Shown here: piece by piece, positions 1 to 5,979 of the stretch
Position numbering within the stretch: the first letter of the stretch is position 1
How the letters are laid out: every line of letters begins with the position of its first letter
Source of the DNA: Desulfobacteraceae bacterium
GTDB lineage: Bacteria > Desulfobacterota > Desulfobacteria > Desulfobacterales > Desulfosalsimonadaceae
Direction of reading: 5' to 3'
Length of the DNA stretch: 6,065 nt
Assembly: GCA_007136525.1 (NCBI GenBank)
Contig: SLGU01000048.1
Coordinates: 1-6,065, forward strand
The notes under the pieces: model-generated
Told to the model about the DNA's origin: nothing
What the model saw: only the letters and a program-made list of their open reading frames with translations
Databases searched by the model: none
Translations under genes and position numbers: made by a program

Positions 1-134
1 AATATCTGCGTTGCGAGCAATCTTTGAAGAATCTCACGTACACATAAGTACTATCAATTCTTCAAAAATTGCTCGCGCCTGGATCTTGAACTTTTTTCTT
101 TGCCGTCCCAAAGTGACTTTTACGAATGCGTCAA
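1..134 (+). repeat. Interspersed hairpin repeat, copy 1 (5' end cut by the window)
   Basis: Positions 1-66 match the repeat copy at 6001-6065, about 57 of 66 positions by hand alignment with one gap. The core is a long inverted repeat: arm 13-32 pairs with arm 57-76 at 19 of 20 positions around a 24-base loop. The palindrome continues imperfectly outward, since 'ctttttt...gccgtc' around 91-106 mirrors the 'gacggc...aaaaag' seen at the start of copy 2. The tail ends in 'gcgtcaa' (128-134), the mirror of the 'ttgacg' that opens copy 2, so the full element is probably about 150 bases with short inverted ends. It has no coding capacity. It resembles a MITE-like or REP-like element. My impression that such repeats are common in Desulfobacterales comes from memory and was not checked. 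Confidence 0.8.
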
Positions 135-313
135 TATTAACCACCAACTCATGAATTGTAAACTAAAAAAGGCGTTTGGCTTTTTATTTCCTTGATCTTG
201 ACGGCGCCCGTCATGTATGATCCGGAAACAAACCACAACGATTCAGGCAGCCGCACATCCGCATCAAGATGGCAGCATTTTCAATTACTTCCCTAACACG
301 GCGGAATACCATT
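135..313 (+). other. Gene-free leader between repeat copy 1 and the TPR lipoprotein gene
   Basis: No convincing gene is present. The open frame starting at 217 runs into the TPR gene in another frame and its product looks like no known protein. The stretch holds an AT-rich segment (about 150-190), a candidate promoter (192-221) and a small perfect inverted repeat (199-213, TGACGG-cgc-CCGTCA). Around 165-185 an A-run, a GC patch and a T-run form a weak imperfect hairpin that could be a decayed terminator, but its stem contains a G-G mismatch. Confidence 0.5.
192..221 (+). promoter_or_regulatory. Candidate sigma70-type promoter for the TPR lipoprotein/phosphatase operon
   Basis: TTGATC (192-197) and TATGAT (216-221) are separated by 18 bases, a reasonable -35/-10 pair. 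Transcription would start near 228 and leave a leader of about 85 bases before the ATG at 314. The 15-base inverted repeat at 199-213 lies within the spacer, where a repressor site could sit. This is inference from consensus matching only, and AT-rich leaders often give such matches by chance. Confidence 0.35.
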
Positions 314-2632
314 ATGAGCGTTCCAACGAATCCTTTTTATCGTTATCTGAAGGTGCTTTTCACCTTGATCTTAGTCGTCATCGCAGGTTGCGGCATCAGC
401 CCCGAAGAAAAAAAGGCCGCCCATTACCAAAAAGGCATGGCGTATATCAATTCCGGGGAATACAGGGCTGCTGTTATTGAATTCCGAAACGCAGTCCAGA
501 TCGATCCGGCATTTGCTGACGCACGCTACCAGTTGGGACTGGCCTACCTGAAAACGGATCAACCCGGAAATGCTTTAGAGGAGCTTGAAAGGGCAGCGAG
601 CCTTAATCCCTCTAATATCGATGCCCGGATCAAGGTCGCTGAAATATACCTGGCTGCGCAGAATACGGGTGAAAGCATTAAAGCATTAGAGGAACTCATT
701 TCTTCAAACCCCGGTTTTTCCGATGCCCATGCCTTGCTTGCCCGTGCCAGGCTGGTGGAAGGGCGAACAGCGCCCGCGTTGGAGGCCATCAACCGTGCCT
801 TGGCCCTGGACCCGGAAAAAGACAGTTATTATATCATACGCGGACAGGCGCTGGCTGCCGCTGAAAGATTTGATGAGGCAGAAGATGCATTGAAGAAAGC
901 CGTGGAGATTGAACCCTCCCTACGCAATATTAGAACATTAATCAGTTTTTATTCACTCCGGGGCCCAAATGACGCGGCAGAATCCGTTATTGCGGCAATA
1001 ATAGAGCAGCAGCCTCATTTGAGCGGACTACAACTTGATCTTGCAACCTTTTACACACACCGCGGAATGCCTGACAAGGCCGAACATTACATCCTTTCCG
1101 CCATTGACCAAAACCCCCGTTCTCCTGAGATACGGATTTACCTGGGCAACTTTTATCTCCGTTTTCGAGAACCCGAAAAGGCGGAAAAAGCATTCAAAGA
1201 GGCTGTTGACGTTTCCGAAAACCCGGTGCATGAGAAAACCATTCTGGCGGACTTCTACTTCAATACACGACGGTATGACCTTGCGGCCAGCCTGGTCGAC
1301 GCCGTTCTGAAAAGCAATCCCTTGCATGCCCCGGCCAATCTTGTAAAAGCCAAACTGCTTGTCAGGGATCAGAAAAACAGCCAGGCACTTGCAATACTGG
1401 ATCGCTTGGTGAATGAATATCCCCGGTGGGGGGATGTATATTACCAGAAAGGGGTCGCCCATCTGAACAGGGGTGAAATACACCTTTCATACAGCGCTGC
1501 GGAATCCGCCCTGCAGTATTCCCCCAACAGTTCGGAGGCAATGACCCTGATGGCGCAGCACCGTATGATGCAGGGGCAATACAACGAGGCGAAAGCATCG
1601 GCGCTCAGCGCCCTGCAGGTAATGCCGGGCAACATACGGGCAGGCATCATTCTCGGGCGCTCCATGATTAACCTCAATGAAACCGATGGTGCTATAAGGC
1701 TCTTTGAAAATATGGTGCAACAGGAACCCGGAAACACAGAACTGCAGTTCAACCAGGCGGAAGCCTATATTGCCGGTAACAGGGCCGAAGATGCACTTGC
1801 TGCTTTCAGAAAAATTTTAGCAACCAACCCGGATTTTGTACCGGCCATGTCAGCCGTCAGCACGCTGCAGGTGCAGCAGGGAAACGCCCGGGGTGCAATA
1901 TCGGAAGTGAGAGAGCAGCTTCAGAAATCGCCCGATAACGCACACTACATGGTTTTGCTGGCAGGACTGATTCATACGCACGGCCCTTCTCCGGACGAAG
2001 CCCTGGCCCTTCTGGCAACGGCACGTGAAACCTCTCCGGATATACCGCGCATTTATTCAATGACCGCAAACATTCTCATGCAGCAGGGCAGGCTTGATGA
2101 GGCGATTGAAAGCTACCAGGCCATGATTGAAAAACACCCGGATATGCTTGAAGGGCATATAGCCCTTGGAACCCTTAAGGATCAGGCCGGAAACACGACC
2201 GGGGCGATGAAGGCCTACTCAAAGGCGCTGGAAATCCAGCCCGGTTTTGCGCCCGCAGCCAATAACCTGGCATGGCTCATTGCCAAAAGCGAGAAGCCCG
2301 ACCTGGGAGAGGCCCTGCGCCTTGCCCTTATAGCAAAAGCGGCCCTGCCCGAAGACCCGATGGTATCAGATACCCTGGGGTATATTCACTACAGGCGCGG
2401 CTCCTATCAACTGGCAATGACCCAATTCAACCAGGCCATTGAAAAACGCCCGGACATGGCGGTCCTGCATTACCACATGGCATTGGCCCTTCATGCGGAT
2501 GGGCACACGCAGAAGGCGATAGATGCCCTTGAAAAGGCGCTTTCATTGGAAGCTGACTTTCCGGAACACGAAAAAGCCGACAGGCTCCTGACGGAGATTA
2601 AACACAAGCCCGATTCGGCAAGTGGCAATTGA
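314..2632 (+). CDS. TPR-repeat lipoprotein, PEP-CTERM/exosortase-system type (PrsT-like)
   Basis: Predicted outer-membrane lipoprotein of 772 residues, built almost entirely of about 20 tetratricopeptide repeats and likely a periplasmic protein-protein scaffold. Residues 1-25 form a lipoprotein signal (basic YRYLK, then a hydrophobic stretch) ending in lipobox IAGC, with Cys26 the lipidated residue. Gly27 at +2 gives no inner-membrane retention signal. TPRs run from about residue 35 to 760 with typical AxxxL...AxxxYxxAL...P spacing. The C-terminal part (NNLAW near 650, DTLGY near 686, then a final TPR and an EKADRLL-like end) resembles the XrtA/PEP-CTERM TPR lipoprotein family, so the gene looks full length. 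I chose the ATG at 314 over the in-frame ATG at 269 because it gives a clean signal peptide and has GGA about 8 bases upstream. Its stop overlaps the next gene's start. Substrate and partners are unknown. A generic TPR lipoprotein outside the exosortase family is the alternative. Confidence 0.88.
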   Translation: MSVPTNPFYRYLKVLFTLILVVIAGCGISPEEKKAAHYQKGMAYINSGEYRAAVIEFRNAVQIDPAFADARYQLGLAYLKTDQPGNALEELERAASLNPSNIDARIKVAEIYLAAQNTGESIKALEELISSNPGFSDAHALLARARLVEGRTAPALEAINRALALDPEKDSYYIIRGQALAAAERFDEAEDALKKAVEIEPSLRNIRTLISFYSLRGPNDAAESVIAAIIEQQPHLSGLQLDLATFYTHRGMPDKAEHYILSAIDQNPRSPEIRIYLGNFYLRFREPEKAEKAFKEAVDVSENPVHEKTILADFYFNTRRYDLAASLVDAVLKSNPLHAPANLVKAKLLVRDQKNSQALAILDRLVNEYPRWGDVYYQKGVAHLNRGEIHLSYSAAESALQYSPNSSEAMTLMAQHRMMQGQYNEAKASALSALQVMPGNIRAGIILGRSMINLNETDGAIRLFENMVQQEPGNTELQFNQAEAYIAGNRAEDALAAFRKILATNPDFVPAMSAVSTLQVQQGNARGAISEVREQLQKSPDNAHYMVLLAGLIHTHGPSPDEALALLATARETSPDIPRIYSMTANILMQQGRLDEAIESYQAMIEKHPDMLEGHIALGTLKDQAGNTTGAMKAYSKALEIQPGFAPAANNLAWLIAKSEKPDLGEALRLALIAKAALPEDPMVSDTLGYIHYRRGSYQLAMTQFNQAIEKRPDMAVLHYHMALALHADGHTQKAIDALEKALSLEADFPEHEKADRLLTEIKHKPDSASGN

Positions 2633-3300
2633 TGGGCAAATTATATGCAGTGGGAGATATTCACGGCTGTTATCATGCGTTGAAAAAGCTTCTTGGGAAA
2701 ATCAGCCCGAACCGTTCAACCGACCGGGTGATATTTCTGGGCGATTATGTCAATCGCGGCAAAAACAGTCGCCGGGTGATTGATACACTGATCGAATTCA
2801 AATCCACCCATCCACGGACTGTTTTCCTGAAAGGCAACCATGAAGCAATGCTTGTCGATTACCTGAACAATTCGCACATCCCCTTGTTTTTACAGGCGGG
2901 AGGGATTGAAACGCTTGAAAGTTATGGTGTTTCACCCCCGGATGTCGAACGCGCGCGGCGCGCCATCCCGGAAAGCCACAAGCAGTTTCTCCTTGACCTT
3001 CTGCCGTACTGGGAAGAACAAAATTATCTATTTGTGCATGCCGGTTTTGAAAAGGGCCGGCATCCTTCACGCCAAAGCCATGCCTGGCTTTACTGGGCCG
3101 ATCGGGAAAAATTCATTCAGCAGTCTTTTCCAAAAGACCATAAAAAAATAATTTTCGGCCACTTTGCAAATGACGCGCCAATTGTTTTGGAAGACAAAAT
3201 CGGCATTGATTCAGGAGCGGTTTATGGCGGGGTGCTGACATGTCTTATTCTCCCGGATATGACATTTACCACTTCCCGTGAGGTCAATGCAACGCACTGA
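2632..3300 (+). CDS. PPP-family metallophosphoesterase (Ser/Thr protein phosphatase-like) with a GDYVNRG variant
   Basis: Cytoplasmic dinuclear-metal phosphoesterase of 222 residues, the usual size for bacterial PrpA/lambda-phosphatase-like enzymes. Motifs in order are GDIHG (8-12), GDYVNRG (37-43), GNHE (68-71), HAG (136-138), GH (176-177) and the terminal DSGAVYGG segment (193-200). By family knowledge the metal ligands are Asp9, His11, Asp38, Asn69, His136 and His177, with His70 the catalytic acid, and all are present. The oddity is Asn41, where GDxVDRG normally has an Asp that supports the catalytic His; the codon is AAT. There is no signal peptide. The ATG at 2632 shares one base with the TPR gene's TGA (TGATG), which points to translational coupling; an in-frame TTG one codon earlier is less likely. 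Possible substrates are phosphoproteins or diadenosine polyphosphates. The sequence does not decide between them. Confidence 0.88.
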   Translation: MGKLYAVGDIHGCYHALKKLLGKISPNRSTDRVIFLGDYVNRGKNSRRVIDTLIEFKSTHPRTVFLKGNHEAMLVDYLNNSHIPLFLQAGGIETLESYGVSPPDVERARRAIPESHKQFLLDLLPYWEEQNYLFVHAGFEKGRHPSRQSHAWLYWADREKFIQQSFPKDHKKIIFGHFANDAPIVLEDKIGIDSGAVYGGVLTCLILPDMTFTTSREVNATH

Positions 3301-3324
3301 TAACAAAAATAGAGAAATACTCTT

Positions 3325-4311
3325 CTAAAAAAGGCTCGGGGGCAGAATCTCAAGGATGCGCCCGGAGAGCAAATATAAGACGATAACCATCAGCGCAGCC
3401 ATCGCCGGATAAAGGATCCACGCGCGCCTGAACCCTTTTCCAGCGGTTTTCCCGCCCGTTTCTTCAAAAGCGATCCCCCCGCTGTTCCTTACGTTTAGGG
3501 ATATCGTCCTTGAAATATCCAACTCCCGCATGCACTCCTGGATGATGCTTTTATTAATGTGCCGGTCGGATCGGACAAACCCTGTAAGCAGCGCCCGATC
3601 CGCAATGACATTGATAAGCCGCGGGTTCCCTTGCGAAAAACGGAAAATCTCGCGAATGGCATCCCCAGAAAAAAGTTTTCCCTCCCCACCGCCAACACCT
3701 AGACGAAATTGGATATATTCTCCGACCTCCTTTTCCGTGAGCGGGTCTATATTGTAATTGACCGTGATTCTTTGTCGGAGAGCCTTATTTTCCGGACGAA
3801 GCAGCGTTTCGTTCAACTCCAGTTGGCCGACGAAGAAAATTCTCAAAAGCCTTGAGCCGTTTTTCTCAAGGTTTGAAAGAAGCCTGAGCTCCTCCAGCAG
3901 TTCCCGCGTCAGCAGCTGGGCTTCATCGAGGATCAACAGCACGCGCTTGCCCCTGTAATGATGTGCAAGCAGCACGCTGTGGAAATCCCTTATGAACGGG
4001 CCTTTTGATGTATAGTCGCCCGGCATGCGGAATTCTGCTGCGATCCGATTAAAAAAATCCATTTTTTCCAGACTGGGATCGCCGATTACAACGATCCGGT
4101 CGTTTTCACCCAGAATACGAGGCAGGGCCTTGATGATGGTGGTTTTCCCTGCCCCGGCATCGCCGGTCAAAACCAGACACCCCGTGCTTTCATGCAATCC
4201 ATACTTGAGAACGGCCAGCGCTTCCTTCTGCTTTTCACCCAACCACAGAAAAGACGGGTCCGCATCGATCTGAAACGGTTTTCGCTCAAGCTGGTAGTGT
4301 TCAAGGTACAT
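3325..4311 (-). CDS. ExeA/GspA-like AAA ATPase with C-terminal membrane anchor
   Basis: P-loop ATPase of 328 residues. The N-terminal MYLEHYQLERKPFQIDADP opening is characteristic of the ExeA/GspA-like family, which includes the secretion ATPase of exosortase/EPS loci. Walker A is GDAGAGKTT (50-58, Lys56), Walker B is LLILDE (125-130), FVGQ (160-163) sits at the sensor-1 position, LRQR (178-181) is a likely arginine finger, and GNPR (228-231) is sensor-2 like. A single membrane helix lies at about 298-317, followed by only about 10 residues. ExeA/GspA proteins have a periplasmic peptidoglycan-binding domain after this helix, and it is absent here, so the protein is probably a cytoplasmic ATPase tethered to the inner membrane. 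The start has GGA about 9 bases upstream. The gene converges on the phosphatase gene with a 24-base gap. A weak promoter may lie near 4364-4390. The partner machinery is not in the window. Confidence 0.85.
   Translation of the reverse strand: MYLEHYQLERKPFQIDADPSFLWLGEKQKEALAVLKYGLHESTGCLVLTGDAGAGKTTIIKALPRILGENDRIVVIGDPSLEKMDFFNRIAAEFRMPGDYTSKGPFIRDFHSVLLAHHYRGKRVLLILDEAQLLTRELLEELRLLSNLEKNGSRLLRIFFVGQLELNETLLRPENKALRQRITVNYNIDPLTEKEVGEYIQFRLGVGGGEGKLFSGDAIREIFRFSQGNPRLINVIADRALLTGFVRSDRHINKSIIQECMRELDISRTISLNVRNSGGIAFEETGGKTAGKGFRRAWILYPAMAALMVIVLYLLSGRILEILPPSLF
3327..3370 (-). terminator. Possible terminator overlapping the ATPase stop codon
   Basis: On the minus strand GCTC (3370-3367) pairs with GAGC (3337-3334), and inside it GGGCGCA (3363-3357) pairs with TGCCCCC (3344-3338) with one mismatch and a three-base bulge. 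A C and then TTTTTT (3332-3327) follow, the last T belonging to the TAG stop. The structure is imperfect but ends in a proper U-tract at the end of the gene, which suits a tight convergent junction. No separate terminator is seen for the phosphatase gene. Confidence 0.4.
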
Positions 4312-4405
4312 ATAGGATTTCCATTACATGGCGGCCGGGATGCCGGCAATCCGGCGCCAGGGCCTTATACTTGTCAACGAACTGAATCAATTTATAAAAA
4401 AGACT

Positions 4406-4441
4406 AAAAAGGACAAGGGGTGGCACCATTATCCACCCCTT
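4406..4441 (-). terminator. Second hairpin between the small lipoprotein and ATPase genes
   Basis: A perfect 9-bp stem, AAGGGGTGG (4415-4423) with CCACCCCTT (4433-4441), encloses a 9-base loop. Read on the minus strand it is followed by GTCC, TTTTT (4410-4406) and further T-rich sequence to about 4395. The plus-strand side has no T-run, so the polarity fits stopping minus-strand transcripts that escape the terminator at 4482-4510. The four bases before the T-run make it weaker than a textbook case. It could instead be a structured leader element of the ATPase transcript. Confidence 0.5.
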
Positions 4442-4481
4442 GACCCCTTACATCCGACCTTTCCGACATTTATTTAGTATC

Positions 4482-4510
4482 AAAAACCCGCCGATAAAAA
4501 TATCCGGCGG
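4482..4510 (-). terminator. Rho-independent terminator of the small lipoprotein gene
   Basis: On the minus strand CCGCCG (4510-4505) pairs with CGGCGG (4493-4488). The stem is extended by ATA/TAT across one bulged base and a short T-rich loop, and is followed by G and TTTTT (4486-4482). It lies about 10 bases after the lipoprotein's TAA, as expected for an abundant short transcript. It should separate the lipoprotein and transpeptidase genes from the ATPase. Confidence 0.8.
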
Positions 4511-4520
4511 ATGCGTAACG

Positions 4521-4811
4521 TTACTTCCCGCTGACCTTATCAAAAATCCGCTCGGATTTAGCCGCTGCGGCTTCAGCCCGCGCTGCGGCGGCTTTTGCCT
4601 CTTCAGCCGCCTTCTGTGCATCTGTGCAGCATTCGTCCACCTTCTGAGACGCTTCATCCGCCCGTGCCGCCGCGATTTCTGCCTTGGTCGCAGACTGTAC
4701 CGCAAGCGCCCTGACTTCTTCCAGCTGCGCAGTGGTTGCACAACCGCTGAAAAAGGCCGTCGCCATGAGGGCGGCCGCGCAAAAACAAACAACCATGATT
4801 TTTCTTGTCAT
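4521..4811 (-). CDS. Lpp/OprI-like alanine-zipper outer-membrane lipoprotein
   Basis: Small 96-residue lipoprotein, likely a Braun-type tether between outer membrane and peptidoglycan. The signal peptide (MTRK then a hydrophobic core) ends in lipobox FSGC, with Cys24 lipidated. The 73-residue mature chain is one long helix in which alanines and small hydrophobics fall at unbroken 3-4 spacing from Leu30 through Val33, Ala37, Ala44, Ala51, Val58, Ala65, Ala72, Ala79 to Ile89 and Val93. This matches the trimeric coiled coil of Lpp and Pseudomonas OprI. The protein ends in Lys96, the residue L,D-transpeptidases join to diaminopimelate in Lpp. Unusual for the family are adjacent Cys61-Cys62, with Cys61 on a core position. 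The upstream neighbour is an L,D-transpeptidase, 96 bases away on the same strand. A strong ribosome site precedes the gene and a clear terminator follows. Covalent attachment is inferred. Confidence 0.85.
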   Translation of the reverse strand: MTRKIMVVCFCAAALMATAFFSGCATTAQLEEVRALAVQSATKAEIAAARADEASQKVDECCTDAQKAAEEAKAAAARAEAAAAKSERIFDKVSGK

Positions 4812-4817
4812 TTGAAA

Positions 4818-4824
4818 CCTCCTT
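4818..4824 (-). promoter_or_regulatory. Strong Shine-Dalgarno site of the small lipoprotein gene
   Basis: AAGGAGG lies 6 bases before the ATG at 4811, the best ribosome binding site in the window. It confirms the start and suggests high translation, as expected for an abundant Lpp-type protein. I found no convincing promoter in the 96 bases upstream, so read-through from the transpeptidase gene is possible. Confidence 0.85.
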
Positions 4825-4907
4825 GTTTGCGTTATATGTTTATGGAAAAATGTCTGCCCTGCTTCAGACCAATGTGCGCCATAGTCGCAGAGCCTCCAAA
4901 CAATCCT

Positions 4908-5825
4908 TTAAGGATCACTGCTGATAAGGGTCGGCACGCCTTTCAGGGCTCCCATACACTGCCCGACTTTCAGCGGATCAACGATATCGGCCACCCCGGC
5001 ACCGTTGATGACGGTCCATGCATGGGCCTCCAGATCCGGGAACAATCCGTAAATATCCGGGTGGGCCTCCAGAAAAACAAGGTCTCCCCGAACACCGACC
5101 TTGACGGGTTCATAAAGGATTTCAACAATAGTACCCCTGTCAACTTCGTGGTAGAACTGAGCCGCATGCTCCGGATAGAGCCGGATGCAGCCATGGCTTA
5201 CCCTGCGCCCGACACCCCATGGAAAATTCGTACCGTGTATACCGATATTATTTGCCGCCAGCCCGATCCAATAGTCGCCTAAAGGGTTTTCGGGGCCGGG
5301 GGGCAATACTTTCCGCCCGTATTTTTCCCATGCACTGGGCGGCACCGTCCAGGAGGGTTTTTCGATTTTCTCGATCACCCGGCTTTCCATAACCGGCGTA
5401 TAGGAACCTTCCCGTCCGATGCCGATGGGATATGTCCTGACCATGTGATGTTCTTCAAAGAACCGGTACAGCCTCATTTCCGGAATATTGACGACAGCCG
5501 CCCTGTGCCGCGTGGGAGGGAGTATCCATTTTGACGGAATATCAATGACCCTGCCCGCCTCAGGCAGCCAGGGGTCGACCTCCGGGTGATACAATGCCAT
5601 CTGATTATACCCGAGGCCGAATTTTCTGGCAATCTCATGCAGCGTCTGACCTTCTTCAATTTGATGCGAATCAATGAATCCAATAACCGGCATCGGCTTT
5701 TTTCCGCCGCCGGTTTCCTGCTGAAAACTGAAGGGATACGCTGCGGCCTCAATATTGGACGGCGCCATGCCAACGATTGTGAATAAGGACAGAATAATCA
5801 AAAAAACGGATGAAATACGCATCAT
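4908..5825 (-). CDS. L,D-transpeptidase with LysM and YkuD domains (ErfK/YbiS/YcfS type)
   Basis: Periplasmic L,D-transpeptidase, about 305 residues from this start, close to the roughly 310-330 of E. coli ErfK, YbiS and YcfS, which attach Braun lipoprotein to peptidoglycan. A signal peptide spans about 1-29 (MMRISS, hydrophobic core, ending near EAAA). A LysM peptidoglycan-binding domain covers about 50-99 (EEGQTLHEIARKFG...IDIPS). The YkuD catalytic domain spans about 109-238, with IHGTN (His197) and the SHGCIRL motif with nucleophile Cys213. A C-terminal part (GDLVFLEAHPD and onward) is also usual in this group. I chose ATG 5825 because it begins the signal peptide directly, but it lacks a good ribosome site. 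GTG 5903 or ATG 5897 would add about 24-26 residues, and an AAGGTGA precedes them. The lipoprotein with C-terminal lysine just downstream is its probable substrate. 3-3 cross-linking of peptides is the alternative activity. Confidence 0.9.
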   Translation of the reverse strand: MMRISSVFLIILSLFTIVGMAPSNIEAAAYPFSFQQETGGGKKPMPVIGFIDSHQIEEGQTLHEIARKFGLGYNQMALYHPEVDPWLPEAGRVIDIPSKWILPPTRHRAAVVNIPEMRLYRFFEEHHMVRTYPIGIGREGSYTPVMESRVIEKIEKPSWTVPPSAWEKYGRKVLPPGPENPLGDYWIGLAANNIGIHGTNFPWGVGRRVSHGCIRLYPEHAAQFYHEVDRGTIVEILYEPVKVGVRGDLVFLEAHPDIYGLFPDLEAHAWTVINGAGVADIVDPLKVGQCMGALKGVPTLISSDP

Positions 5826-5948
5826 TTCGATACACGTCAAATCAAGCAGAACGGAAAGGTGATCAGCAAAACAATGTAAAACCGGGACAATCTTCATAGC
5901 CACACACCCGGGTCACCTTTTTTTCCCAAAAAATGACCATTGTAATAG

Positions 5949-5976
5949 ATTATAATACGTTTTTTCCTGTCTTCAA
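5949..5976 (-). promoter_or_regulatory. Candidate sigma70-type promoter of the L,D-transpeptidase gene
   Basis: On the minus strand TTGAAG (5976-5971) and a perfect TATAAT (5954-5949) are separated by 16 bases. Transcription would begin near 5942, about 40 bases before the GTG at 5903 and about 115 bases before the preferred ATG at 5825. The site lies immediately beside the repeat that begins at 5980, so its upstream flank is repeat sequence. Confidence 0.55.
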
Positions 5977-5979
5977 TCC

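Noticed and set aside
217..480. An 87-codon plus-strand open frame overlapping the start of the TPR lipoprotein gene.
   Set aside because: Its second half overlaps the lipoprotein signal and first TPR in another frame. The product is low-complexity, rich in His and Arg, with no family resemblance.
1028..1483. A 151-codon minus-strand open frame inside the TPR lipoprotein gene.
   Set aside because: It lies wholly within clear TPR coding sequence and shows no domain or ribosome site.
4334..4347. GCCGG-gatg-CCGGC hairpin upstream of the ATPase gene as a riboswitch or operator.
   Set aside because: The stem is only five base pairs in a GC-rich patch with no conserved riboswitch features, so chance is the simplest explanation.
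4904..4916. ATCCTTTAAGGAT palindrome at the end of the transpeptidase gene as a terminator.
   Set aside because: The arms leave a one-base loop and no T-run follows, so it cannot form an ordinary terminator hairpin.
4440..5282. A 280-codon plus-strand open frame antisense to the small lipoprotein and the transpeptidase.
   Set aside because: Its product is rich in Arg, Cys and Pro with no recognisable domain, it spans the terminator and intergenic DNA, and both minus-strand genes have clear motifs. It is a shadow of GC-biased codons.
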